Shown here one piece after another: positions 16,116 to 25,094 of a stretch of DNA of 32,095 nt. Origin of the DNA: Candidatus Woesearchaeota archaeon (GTDB taxonomy: Archaea; Nanobdellota; Nanobdellia; Woesearchaeales; WJKL01); the NCBI GenBank assembly GCA_018221125.1, contig JAAOYC010000029.1, positions 1-32,095 on the forward strand. Reading direction: 5' to 3'. The position numbers and the translations under genes are program-made. The notes under the pieces were generated by a model that saw nothing but the letters and a program-made list of their open reading frames with translations, ran no database searches and was not told where the DNA came from. The stretch's first letter is position 1. Each line of letters begins with the position of its first letter.

Positions 16116-16843
16116 TATTTTGCAAGTTCAGCCTCTATCACTTGTTTGAAAGCGTCAAAAGGCTGTGCTCCTGAGACAAGCTGACCATTTATGATGAATC
16201 CAGGTGTTCCCTGTATTCCAGCTGCTTGTCCATCTCTCATGTCTTTTGCAATTTCGTCTGCCATTGCTCCTGAATCAAGGCACTCATCAAATTCATTTGT
16301 ATCCAATCCTATTTCTTTTGCAAATCCTTTGAAAGCACTGACTCCTCCTGTTACGCCTTTCTCAAACAAAAGATCATGCATCTCATAGTATTTCTCCTGC
16401 TCTCCTGCACATTCAGCAGCTTCTGCTGCTTTCTGGGCATTTGCATGGAAGTTTAGTGGATAATCTCTGAATACAAGCTTGACTTTTCCAGTATCTATGT
16501 ATTCTTCTCTTATCTGCCCTAATGTCTGTTCATAGAATCTTGCACAGAAGGGACATTCATAATCAGACCATTCAACTATTGTTACTGGTGCATCTGCATC
16601 TCCTTCAACATCATCATCGTCTACTAAAGCAGCCATGTCTGTTGCTGAGCCAGAATCTCCTCTTGGCTGAGCAGGCTGTGCTTCTGTTGGTGCAGTGGCG
16701 GTTCCATCTAAATCAGATTTAATCCCAAAACCACTCATAAATACTGAGATTAGGAGCAATACTCCTAATATTCCTGCTATTGTTTTCCATAAAGTTACTT
16801 TGCTTATTGTTAAAGCATCTTTTTTTTGTTCATGTTCTTCCAT
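16115..16843 (-). CDS. DsbA/BdbD-family thiol-disulfide oxidoreductase, membrane-anchored
   Basis: N-terminal TM; PVTIVEWSDYECPFCARFYEQTLGQIREEYIDTGKVKLVFRDYPLNFH; GIQGTPGFIINGQ. Confidence 0.93.
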   Translation of the reverse strand: MEEHEQKKDALTISKVTLWKTIAGILGVLLLISVFMSGFGIKSDLDGTATAPTEAQPAQPRGDSGSATDMAALVDDDDVEGDADAPVTIVEWSDYECPFCARFYEQTLGQIREEYIDTGKVKLVFRDYPLNFHANAQKAAEAAECAGEQEKYYEMHDLLFEKGVTGGVSAFKGFAKEIGLDTNEFDECLDSGAMADEIAKDMRDGQAAGIQGTPGFIINGQLVSGAQPFDAFKQVIEAELAK

Positions 16844-16904
16844 TTTTTTATACCTCCTTATTAAGCGAATCTTTTTCTACTGGCTTTCATATCGCTTACT
16901 TTTA

Positions 16905-17291
16905 TTAATATATTGTTTCCTTGAACTGTATGGGGAAGATAACTTGGCCAGCACCCGTACCCTTTGTTCCTAATCCATCTATGCTGAATACTCTTCCACA
17001 ATTCCTACATTTAATATCACTTCCTTGCTGTTTATATCCTTGATATCCTCCGCAGACATCACAAGCATCAAAAGCAGTTCTTGGCTTTTCATCTGAGCCT
17101 AATACTGTGAAATAACTTATCTGGACTCCATTATCATTGTATTCGTAAAATTGAACTGTTTCAGATAAATCTGATAAAGGTATTGTTATAACTTCTTCAT
17201 CTGCAACAGCATTTCCTGTAGGACTGCTGCTGCATCCTGCTATTAGTATTGTTAATAATGCTAAGATTCCTATTATTATTGTTTTTCTCAT
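16905..17291 (-). CDS. DUF2318/FtrD-like lipoprotein
   Basis: Lipobox LLTILIAGCSSS; ARTAFDACDVCGG-like TAFDACDVCGGYQGYKQQGSDIKCRNCGRVFSIDGLG (CxxC pairs). Confidence 0.85.
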   Translation of the reverse strand: MRKTIIIGILALLTILIAGCSSSPTGNAVADEEVITIPLSDLSETVQFYEYNDNGVQISYFTVLGSDEKPRTAFDACDVCGGYQGYKQQGSDIKCRNCGRVFSIDGLGTKGTGAGQVIFPIQFKETIY

Positions 17292-17305
17292 TTATTTTTT
17301 CCTCA

Positions 17306-19480
17306 TTATAATTTTTTCATTTTTAGTAGTAATGAATTTGATACAACTGAAACAGAGCTTAATGCCATTGCTCCTCCTGCAATCATTGGATTTAAAAATC
17401 CTAATGCTGCAATAGGGATTCCCAATGTGTTGTAGAATAAAGCCCAAAACATGTTTTGTCTTATCTTACTCATAGTCATTCTGCTTAGTTTTATTGCTGT
17501 AGGAACGTCTTCAAGGTCATTCCTCATTAATACAATATCTCCTGTTTCCATTGCAACATCTGTGCCTGAGCCCATAGCAATCCCAATATCTGCCTGAGCT
17601 AAAGCAGGAGAATCATTAATACCATCTCCAACCATTGCAACCTTTCCTTTTTTCTGAAGTTTTTTAACATAATTAGCTTTGTCTTCAGGAAGAACTTCTG
17701 CAAATACATGATTTATTCCAGCTTGTTTTGCAATTGCCTTAGCAGTACGTTCATTATCTCCTGTTATCATATAGACAAAGATTTTCATTTTCTGCAATTT
17801 TCTTACAGCAGCTCTAGAAGTTTCTTTTATTGTATCTGCTACAGCAACAATACCTTTTAGTTTTTTATTGCTTCCTAGAAGCATAACTGTTTTTCCTTCT
17901 TCTTCTAGGTTTTCTATATCTTCTTTAATCTTTGGAGAAATGCTAATATTATATTTTGCCATTAATTTATTATTTCCAAAATAGTATGTTTCCCTTCCTA
18001 GATCTGCACTAACTCCATGTCCTGGAATTGCTTTGAAATTAGCTGCTTTTTTTAATGTAATATTTTTATCTTTTGCTTCTTTAACAATTGATTCTGCTAA
18101 TGGATGTTCTGATAACTGTTCAATTGATGCTACTGTCTGCAGTAGTTTTTCTTTTGATCCTGGATTTAATGAAACAAGATTAGTAACAGAAGGAACACCT
18201 TTTGTTATTGTTCCTGTTTTATCAAATATAACTGCTTTTAATTTATGTGCTGTTTCTAATGAATCTCCTCCTTTGATTAGGATACCTTTTTTAGCTCCTT
18301 TTCCTGTTCCAACCATTATTGCAGTTGGTGTTGCTAATCCTAATGAACAAGGACATGCAATAACTAGTACAGAGACAGCTGCAATTAAACCAAATGAAAA
18401 TTCTTTAGCAAATCCAAATTTCCATGTGAGAAAGGTTCCAATTGCAATTAGAATAACAACAGGAACAAAGTAAGCAGAAATAGTGTCTGCAAATCTTTGA
18501 ATTGGTGCTTTTTTTCCTTGAGCATCTTCTATTAGTTTAATGATTTGAGATAATGTTGTGTTAGCCCCTACTTTTTCTGCTTTGAATACAAATGAGCCTG
18601 TCTTGTTGATTGTTGCTCCGATTACTTTATCTCCTTTTGACTTTTCTATTGGTATGGATTCTCCAGTGATCATGCTTTCATCAACAGAAGAATGTCCTTC
18701 TGTAAGAACCCCGTCAACAGGAACTTTTTCTCCAGGCTTAACTATTATTAAATCTCCTTCTTTAACATCATCAACAGGTATTTTAATCTCTTTATTGTAT
18801 TTTATAACAGTTGCAATTTTTGGAGAAAGATTCATCAATTTTTTTATTGCTTCTGATGTTTTTCCTTTTGCAATTGCTTCTAATAATTTTCCCATTACAA
18901 CTAATGTGATTAATATAGCAGATGCTTCAAAATACTGCCCCATTCCACCAGTTAGAACCACATAAACACTATAAAAATAAGCAGCACTTGTTCCTATTGC
19001 AACTAATGTATCCATGTTTGCTGATTTGTTCTTTAAAGCATTCCACATTCCTTTATAGAATTGCGCTCCAACAATAAATTGGACAGGTGTTGCTAATACC
19101 CACAAAATATATCCTTCGTAAGGAATATCTATCTTAAGCCACATGGATAATACCATGCTAATAACAAATGCAGGAACTGCAAACAATAAACTAAAATAAA
19201 ATAGTTTTTTTAATTTGCCTAATTCTTGTTTTCTTTTTTTAGCTTCTTTATTTGCATCTGTTTTTCCCTGAATTAAAGAACAAGTGTAACCTTTTTTTGT
19301 TATTGTTTTTAAAATATCTTCTTGTTTTAATTTTGAATTATCAAAATCTACTGTTGCTTTTTCTGTTGTTAGGTTGACTACTGCATTTTGAATTCCATCT
19401 AGTTTTTTTAGAGATCTTTCTACTAAAGTAACACAGCTTTGGCAGTGCATGCCTTTAATGTCAATATTTATTTTTTTCAT
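17306..19480 (-). CDS. copA: CopA-type Cu+ P1B-1 ATPase with N-terminal HMA domain
   Basis: [69 protein letters not shown]. Start placed at [13 protein letters not shown]. Confidence 0.93.
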   Translation of the reverse strand: MKKINIDIKGMHCQSCVTLVERSLKKLDGIQNAVVNLTTEKATVDFDNSKLKQEDILKTITKKGYTCSLIQGKTDANKEAKKRKQELGKLKKLFYFSLLFAVPAFVISMVLSMWLKIDIPYEGYILWVLATPVQFIVGAQFYKGMWNALKNKSANMDTLVAIGTSAAYFYSVYVVLTGGMGQYFEASAILITLVVMGKLLEAIAKGKTSEAIKKLMNLSPKIATVIKYNKEIKIPVDDVKEGDLIIVKPGEKVPVDGVLTEGHSSVDESMITGESIPIEKSKGDKVIGATINKTGSFVFKAEKVGANTTLSQIIKLIEDAQGKKAPIQRFADTISAYFVPVVILIAIGTFLTWKFGFAKEFSFGLIAAVSVLVIACPCSLGLATPTAIMVGTGKGAKKGILIKGGDSLETAHKLKAVIFDKTGTITKGVPSVTNLVSLNPGSKEKLLQTVASIEQLSEHPLAESIVKEAKDKNITLKKAANFKAIPGHGVSADLGRETYYFGNNKLMAKYNISISPKIKEDIENLEEEGKTVMLLGSNKKLKGIVAVADTIKETSRAAVRKLQKMKIFVYMITGDNERTAKAIAKQAGINHVFAEVLPEDKANYVKKLQKKGKVAMVGDGINDSPALAQADIGIAMGSGTDVAMETGDIVLMRNDLEDVPTAIKLSRMTMSKIRQNMFWALFYNTLGIPIAALGFLNPMIAGGAMALSSVSVVSNSLLLKMKKL

Positions 19481-19614
19481 ATTGCCTTTGTACAATCCTC
19501 ACAACAATAAATTTCATCTCTTCTTTTTATTGAATTTAATCCAATATCCATTCCGCAAGTCCTGCAGAATAATTCGCTTCCATAAGTAGAATCCTTGAAT
19601 TCGTCGCATTGCAT
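19477..19614 (-). CDS. TRASH-like Cys-rich miniprotein (45 aa), translationally coupled to copA
   Basis: Read by eye: [45 protein letters not shown]. CxxC...CxxxC layout as in TRASH metal-binding domains; TGA overlaps the copA ATG (ATGA). Not in track. Confidence 0.75.
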   Translation of the reverse strand: MQCDEFKDSTYGSELFCRTCGMDIGLNSIKRRDEIYCCEDCTKAI

Positions 19615-19620
19615 TTTTAT

Positions 19621-21075
19621 CTAACCTCCACAGCCACAGCCACCGCTTCCTCCTCCACCGCAAGATCCTGCTTTAAGTTTTGGAGCAGCAGCAAGTTCTT
19701 TTTGAACAGCAACATCATCGCTTATGTCAATATTATCTTTGACAATGAATACCCCTGGAATCATTCCCATCCAGCAGCTCCATGAAATCACCCCTTCTTT
19801 ATCTGGAGTAAATTCAATAACCTGTTCTCCTCTTTTGATGTCAAACTTTAATCCTAATTTTGGGACTTGTATGGCATTATTGCAGCCATTGATTTCTTTT
19901 CCATTGATTATCCATTTTACAGGAACCCCTTTTTTAAGGACAAATTTATCAGGCTCCCATCCATACCTATTTACTTCCATATTGATTATTTGATAGCCGT
20001 CTTCTATAGCGGCAACATTTCCTGTTATTGCATTATCACCTGCTGAAACAGAAGCGAATAAAGAATTTGTATCAAATCCTGTTCCTGTTAATGCCAATCC
20101 TCTATTGATCATGACTAATCCTAATACAATAACAATTGCTCCTGAGGCTTTTAGAATTTTGTGAGTTGCTTTGCTTGAGATAAAGCTTGTGAAGAATCCA
20201 AAACCAAGCATTACAGGAAGGGTTCCTAATGCAAATACAAATAATAGTTTTGCTCCTTCTAAAGCAGACCCTGTTCCTGCAGCCATTATATAGATAGCCT
20301 GCAGTGGGCCGCAAGCAATCATCAATCCATTTAATAATCCAATAATGAGGGGGCTGCTATGTTTTTGAGATTCTTTGCCCACAAATCTACTTAAAAAATG
20401 AGGTGTTTGAATTCTCACTTTCCTTAACCAAGGAAATAGATTAAGCATATTCAGGCCAAAGACAACTAAGAATAATCCTGCGATTATTCCTGCAACTCCC
20501 CTCATCATTGGAGTGAATGCGATTATTGATCCTAATAAACCAAATCCTGCTCCTATGATTGTGTATGAAAGTGTTTTTCCAACACCATACATTAAATGGG
20601 ATTTATGAGATTTTCTTCCTTGTTCAGCAGCTTTTGCAGTGTAGCTTACTACAAAACCACCGCACATACTTACACAATGGAATCCTGTCAGTAATCCAAC
20701 TAAAAACAATAAGCCATAGCCCATATTTGCACTTATTTCAGGAAGAGCAATTCCATCTGCCATTCTGAATATAAAATAACCAGCTACTAGAATTCCAATT
20801 ATTGCAAATGCGATTCCAAAGAATTTTTTATCAATAGTATAATGTTCTGATTCTTTATTTTCCAGAATTAAAGAGCAATCATATCCTTTTTCTTCAACAG
20901 CTTTGAAAATATCCCCTAAATTCGTTTTGTTTTCATCAAAAATTACTTCAACTGTTTCTGTTGGATAGTCTGCTTTAATGCTTTGAATTCCTTCCATATT
21001 TTCTGCACTTTTTTCTATCAATCTTTCACAACTTCCACAATGCATTCCTTTTGCTTTGAATTTTTTTGTTGTCAT
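19621..21075 (-). CDS. Fusion: HMA domain + TauE/SafE (UreH/DsbD-like) membrane domain + cupredoxin-like domain + Gly/Cys tail
   Basis: GMHCGSCERLIEKSA; GFHCVSMCGGFVVSY membrane core; cupredoxin-like WEPDKFVLKKGVPVKWIINGKEINGCNNAIQ...SCWMGMIPGVFIV; terminal CGGGGSGGCGCGG. Confidence 0.88.
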   Translation of the reverse strand: MTTKKFKAKGMHCGSCERLIEKSAENMEGIQSIKADYPTETVEVIFDENKTNLGDIFKAVEEKGYDCSLILENKESEHYTIDKKFFGIAFAIIGILVAGYFIFRMADGIALPEISANMGYGLLFLVGLLTGFHCVSMCGGFVVSYTAKAAEQGRKSHKSHLMYGVGKTLSYTIIGAGFGLLGSIIAFTPMMRGVAGIIAGLFLVVFGLNMLNLFPWLRKVRIQTPHFLSRFVGKESQKHSSPLIIGLLNGLMIACGPLQAIYIMAAGTGSALEGAKLLFVFALGTLPVMLGFGFFTSFISSKATHKILKASGAIVIVLGLVMINRGLALTGTGFDTNSLFASVSAGDNAITGNVAAIEDGYQIINMEVNRYGWEPDKFVLKKGVPVKWIINGKEINGCNNAIQVPKLGLKFDIKRGEQVIEFTPDKEGVISWSCWMGMIPGVFIVKDNIDISDDVAVQKELAAAPKLKAGSCGGGGSGGCGCGG

Positions 21076-21130
21076 CGAAATTCCCTCCGGTTATTTCTCT
21101 GGAGTATCAAAAATTTACATTTTTGAACTA

Positions 21131-21337
21131 TCATTTGATTTTATACCCTTCTGATTTTATGATTTTTAGAATATTGCTTTCAGTTACTTTGTTTTCGTCA
21201 AAATTAACCCCTATTATTCCTGATTTAAAGTTTGCTTCTGCTTTCTCTACTCCATCCAATTCTTCTAAAGAATCTTTTACAAGCATTTCACAAGAAGAAC
21301 AGTGCATGCCTTTTGTTTTGATTTTTATGTTTTTCAT
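21131..21337 (-). CDS. CopZ-like HMA copper chaperone
   Basis: 68 aa MKNIKIKTKGMHCSSCEMLVKDSLEELDGVEKAEANFKSG...; GMHCSSC motif. Confidence 0.9.
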   Translation of the reverse strand: MKNIKIKTKGMHCSSCEMLVKDSLEELDGVEKAEANFKSGIIGVNFDENKVTESNILKIIKSEGYKIK

Positions 21338-21474
21338 AGTATCAACTCCGATTTATACTAGAAATAGCATGTTTGATATATACTTTAGCACTGAAACTGA
21401 AGTATTGAAAAGGGCTGTAATGCCAGAATTCTTAGGACTAATCGTTTATAACGAGATTTAGGCTATTTTTTGTA

Positions 21475-21897
21475 TTATTTACAATTCCAACCATCATTAC
21501 AATGAAGATCATACACAATACTACCCTCAGAAGCGATAATTATTTGACATCCGTGAGGACTTTTACATTTTCCAGGGCCTTTGAACCAATTTATAATCCA
21601 TATTTTTTGTCCACTATACTCTTGTTCAATTGGATGATTTCGTGATGGACCTCTTTTAGAAGTTTGAACCCACCAGTCATATTTATTATATTCTGCCATT
21701 TGTCCTTCAAGAGGTTTATTTAATTCTGACCTAACTTGCTCTAATGATAAAGAGTATTGTGTTGCTTCATTAGCATTATCTATAGGGAGAGTTATCTGCT
21801 TTGGATTATTAATTTGTTGATTTGAATATGTTTTTGGTGAACAACCAGAAATTAAGATCATACTAATAATCCCTAAGATAAGTATCAAATTTTTCAT
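21475..21897 (-). CDS. Hypothetical lipoprotein
   Basis: Lipobox-like ISMILISGCSPK; no recognised domain in the remainder. Confidence 0.65.
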   Translation of the reverse strand: MKNLILILGIISMILISGCSPKTYSNQQINNPKQITLPIDNANEATQYSLSLEQVRSELNKPLEGQMAEYNKYDWWVQTSKRGPSRNHPIEQEYSGQKIWIINWFKGPGKCKSPHGCQIIIASEGSIVYDLHCNDGWNCK

Positions 21898-21949
21898 GTA
21901 TATTATTATTTATAAGAAGTATATAAAAGTTCTTAAGACTTCTAAACAT

Positions 21950-22471
21950 TTACAAGTTAACTTTAAGAAATACTTGCTTTGTTTTTCCTTTTGCTTTTCT
22001 TGCAACCAATCCTTTTTTCTCTAAGCCATCCAAGACGATGCTTAATTTAGATTTATGCAAATCTGTTCTTAATCTTAATGTCTGCTGCGTGATGCCGTCC
22101 TGTTCTTTGACTGCTTTGATTACTTTCTTTTCTTCTGAAGTTAAGCCTTTAAGCAGGATGCTGAATTTTTCTTCTCCAACCTGGATTTGCTTTTGTTTTT
22201 CCAGTGTTGAGAGTATTGCTTGCTGTGATTTTTCAAAGAATACAAGATAAGCTCCTAATGTTATTATTGCAGCAGAAAAAATCCAGCCTAGAATATAAAA
22301 ACTTGCATCTCTATCTTCATGCAAACAAGTCCCATCATCTAAAAAACAAGATCCCTCTTCTAATATTATTTTATTAATTAAGACATCTTCTTTTGCTTTT
22401 GCAACATAGATTGCTGTAACTAAAACAATTCCGATTATTATCAGTATTATCCCGAGTTTTTTGTTGTCCAT
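21950..22471 (-). CDS. Membrane-anchored winged-helix regulator, paralog of 12601-13101
   Basis: TM - GSCFLDDGTCLHEDRD - TM - wHTH EEKKVIKAVKEQDGITQQTLRLRTDLHKSKLSIVLDGLEKKGL. Confidence 0.8.
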   Translation of the reverse strand: MDNKKLGIILIIIGIVLVTAIYVAKAKEDVLINKIILEEGSCFLDDGTCLHEDRDASFYILGWIFSAAIITLGAYLVFFEKSQQAILSTLEKQKQIQVGEEKFSILLKGLTSEEKKVIKAVKEQDGITQQTLRLRTDLHKSKLSIVLDGLEKKGLVARKAKGKTKQVFLKVNL

Positions 22472-22472
22472 T

Positions 22473-22928
22473 TTATCTAAATTTTAGTTCTTTGAAAAAT
22501 AATGTTCTGTATTTTAATGCATACAATATTCCAATACCAAATAATCCTCCAATAATTGCCACAATAATATCCCAGAATCCGTCCCAAAAGAATATGTCCT
22601 TTAGATAAGAAGGATTAGGCAATACTAGATCTTCCAGTGTTTCAAGTATTTCCCAGAATATTGATGCTATAAAAGTGAGCAATATTGCCCAAGTCTTTTT
22701 TCTAATGATTGCTGTCAATGAAAGAACCCAGTAGATTCCTATGAATAAAGCTATGCCTGCAAAGAAATGAGACGGGATGTCAACAAAAGGCAAATGCTTG
22801 TATAAATTAAAAGACCTTACAAATAACTCCATCATCAAGAATATTATCAATGATATCAATGCTGTGAAAAATAGTTCATTATGAGGAAATTTGCATCTTT
22901 CTCTTATTTTTAATTTTTTATTGTCCAT
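22473..22928 (-). CDS. Hypothetical multi-TM membrane protein
   Basis: 151 aa with several hydrophobic helices; VDIPSHFFAGIALFIG. Ends 2 bp before the wHTH gene start. Confidence 0.65.
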   Translation of the reverse strand: MDNKKLKIRERCKFPHNELFFTALISLIIFLMMELFVRSFNLYKHLPFVDIPSHFFAGIALFIGIYWVLSLTAIIRKKTWAILLTFIASIFWEILETLEDLVLPNPSYLKDIFFWDGFWDIIVAIIGGLFGIGILYALKYRTLFFKELKFR

Positions 22929-23148
22929 GTTTCTTTTTCAAATAAGCCATATCTTTTTCCATAGTAGCTTTTGTTTCCCTGTCTTTAGTTATATTCCTCA
23001 GTTGATTCAGTCTTCTTATGATTGTTGCATAGCTGTCTTTCTTGACTGCTTTATTTAGGATAGTGTGTCTTATGGAATCTGCCTGAGTCTTTTTCCAGCC
23101 GTATAATCCTCCTGGAGTTACTTTTGCCCATTTTTTTGGTTTTTTCAT
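22918..23148 (-). CDS. Small basic protein, possibly DUF5771-like
   Basis: VTPGGLYGWKKTQADSIRHTILNKAVKKDSYATIIRRLNQLRNIT; overlaps the next gene start by 11 bp. Confidence 0.55.
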   Translation of the reverse strand: MKKPKKWAKVTPGGLYGWKKTQADSIRHTILNKAVKKDSYATIIRRLNQLRNITKDRETKATMEKDMAYLKKKHGQ

Positions 23149-23279
23149 ATTCTTAGTTTTTCAATTTCTTTGCTATTTAGTCTATTAACTTTGACTTCTT
23201 TATTAAATTTATCTTTTTGCTAAACTTTTAAATACTAGAATAATTTAATACATAAAATCAACTAAAGGAGGTGAAACAA

Positions 23280-23537
23280 ATGGCTATGGAAATGATTGAT
23301 ATGATATTAGCACTTGGAATGCCAATAATAACAATAATTCTAGTGATAATGACTGTTTTGATTGATGCAGTAAAGGCAAAAAAGAAATTGATGTGGGGAC
23401 TTATAGTATCTTTAGGACTGTTTAATGTGGCAATGATAATAGACCACACTGGAATGATTGCACAACCTTTCTTAATGTATTCCCACATAGTGCTACCAAT
23501 AGGAGCATACCTTATTTATGCGGGTTTGAAAGAATAA
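23280..23537 (+). CDS. Small 3-TM membrane protein with strong Shine-Dalgarno
   Basis: aaaggaggtgaaacaaATG: AGGAGGTG precedes the ATG at 23280 (the track start at 23271 is a GTG inside the SD). 85 aa of hydrophobic helices. TATA-like cttttaaatac upstream. Confidence 0.7.
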   Translation: MAMEMIDMILALGMPIITIILVIMTVLIDAVKAKKKLMWGLIVSLGLFNVAMIIDHTGMIAQPFLMYSHIVLPIGAYLIYAGLKE

Positions 23538-23538
23538 G

Positions 23539-24501
23539 CTAAATTCTTATTTTTTTTATTTTTTCTTCTTTTATTTTATTAACAATAATTTCTTTGTTAT
23601 TGTATTTGACGGCAACCTTATCTTCTTCTGCATCAGAGTATCTTGCTGTTAAAGAAGCTGCTAATTCAATTGCTTTTTTTGTTGGCTTCCCTGTCAACAG
23701 TGTTGTTGGACCCATTACTCCTTTTGCTTCAAATTTCAATCCTTTTTGCTTTGCCAATATTTTGTTTTCTTCATGATTTCTTCCGACAATGATTTTGTTT
23801 TTTCCTTTTCTAAAATGTCTTCCTGTTTTCAGAAGTTTTGCATCTTCTAAAGATGGTATTTTTTTATGCTTGAATAAATCTCTAAGCTTGTTTGAATATG
23901 CTTCATAAGTTAATACGCAGCCTCCTCCTGGTGTTTCAAATTTTTTTATCTTGAATTTTTTTGCCAGCGCAAATTGGGGTTTTCTGCTTCTTCCATTCAG
24001 TCCAAGCAGTTTATTTCTGTCAACATAGGCTTTTTTCTCTGCTTCTGTTTCTTTTAGTAATTTTGCAGACAAGGGTCTTAGAAGTTTTCCTTTTAATCCA
24101 GCTTCTTTCTCTACAATGTTTAATGAACCTCTGTTTTGGCTCATTGGACGTTCATTAAGAACTTCTCCTGTGAATATGAATTTTGCTTTAATCTTTTTTG
24201 CATAGGCTTTTGCTTTTTTTAGCATGAATGCATGGCAGTCAATGCAGGGATTCATGTTTTTTCCATGTCCATGCTTTGGTTTTTTTACCATGTTTAGATA
24301 ATCTGTTCCTAATTCTATGAATTTGATTTTGAATTTATGTGTTTTAGCTGTTTTCTCCAGCTTTTTTTTCTTTTCCTGATTTGCTATAAAGAAAGGAGAC
24401 CTGAAAGCAACAGCAATTACATCTATACCCTGCTTTTGTATTAGTTTGATAGCTAGAAGAGAATCCAGTCCACCTGAGAATAATCCTACTGCCTTTATCA
24501 T
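23539..24501 (-). CDS. PP-loop tRNA thiolation-type ATPase (MnmA/ThiI-like)
   Basis: FSGGLDSLLAIKL PP-loop; NPCIDCHAFMLKKAK; CPC-like ETPGGGCVLTYEAYSNKLRDL. Confidence 0.8.
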   Translation of the reverse strand: MIKAVGLFSGGLDSLLAIKLIQKQGIDVIAVAFRSPFFIANQEKKKKLEKTAKTHKFKIKFIELGTDYLNMVKKPKHGHGKNMNPCIDCHAFMLKKAKAYAKKIKAKFIFTGEVLNERPMSQNRGSLNIVEKEAGLKGKLLRPLSAKLLKETEAEKKAYVDRNKLLGLNGRSRKPQFALAKKFKIKKFETPGGGCVLTYEAYSNKLRDLFKHKKIPSLEDAKLLKTGRHFRKGKNKIIVGRNHEENKILAKQKGLKFEAKGVMGPTTLLTGKPTKKAIELAASLTARYSDAEEDKVAVKYNNKEIIVNKIKEEKIKKIRI

Positions 24502-24527
24502 ATCAAAATAAAAAAAGAAAAGAGTTT

Positions 24528-24550
24528 TTAAAACTTTGCAAAAGTTTTAA
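24528..24550. terminator. Perfect hairpin TTAAAACTTT-GCA-AAAGTTTTAA in intergenic gap
   Basis: 10-bp arms with a 3-nt loop between the cupin stop and the PP-loop gene start. On the minus strand it is followed by a T-rich stretch. Confidence 0.45.
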
Positions 24551-24588
24551 GCTTGGGGTTCTGAAAGAAGATCATTGTTTAAAACTTC

Positions 24589-24903
24589 TTATTTTGTTAG
24601 AAGCAGAAGTATAGCCAAGTCTTCTTCAGCTTTAAGGAGATGAGGAGCATCTTTTGGCATAAAGATAAAGACTCCTGGTTTCATCTCTATATCTTTGCCA
24701 AACAAGGTAAATATTCCTTTGCCTTTCAGCACTTGCACTACTCCATCTTTTGTTGATGTATGTTCATCTATCTCAGTGCCTGCAGACAAGCACATAAGTG
24801 TGTAGCTATAGTTGTCTGCTTTAGCAAGAACTGTGCTGAAGATACCTTCTTTCGGAAACTCCATCAATTTGTTTAGGTCTTTGTAAAATCCTTCTTGTTT
24901 CAT
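24589..24903 (-). CDS. Cupin-fold small protein
   Basis: SAGTEIDEHTSTKDGVVQVLKGKGIFTLFGKDIEMKPGVFIFMPKDAPHLLKA, typical cupin motifs. Confidence 0.88.
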   Translation of the reverse strand: MKQEGFYKDLNKLMEFPKEGIFSTVLAKADNYSYTLMCLSAGTEIDEHTSTKDGVVQVLKGKGIFTLFGKDIEMKPGVFIFMPKDAPHLLKAEEDLAILLLLTK

Positions 24904-25094
24904 CTTGTTCTTTTTCCTCCGCCTGTCCTGTAAGGAGAATGTCTTGTTTTTTCTCTTTGAGAAGTTCTTTGTTCTGGAACTACTGACAAAGCATCACGTT
25001 CATCATAGCCGCAGTCTTTGCAGTAATATACTTTAGAGCCCATAAACTCAACAGATTTGATGTTCGTTGATCCGCATTTAGCGCATTTCTTCAT
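24900..25094 (-). CDS. Zinc-ribbon small protein
   Basis: MKKCAKCGSTNIKSVEFMGSKVYYCKDCGYDER (CxxC...CxxC). Confidence 0.75.
   Translation of the reverse strand: MKKCAKCGSTNIKSVEFMGSKVYYCKDCGYDERDALSVVPEQRTSQREKTRHSPYRTGGGKRTR

Noticed and set aside
20102-20314. 70-aa minus-strand ORF inside the TauE/SafE fusion gene
   Set aside because: Alternative frame wholly within a well-supported CDS.
21066-21461. 131-aa plus-strand ORF spanning the HMA/CopZ gene and promoter region
   Set aside because: Antisense to the GMHCSSC protein; the upstream part is promoter-like sequence on the minus strand.
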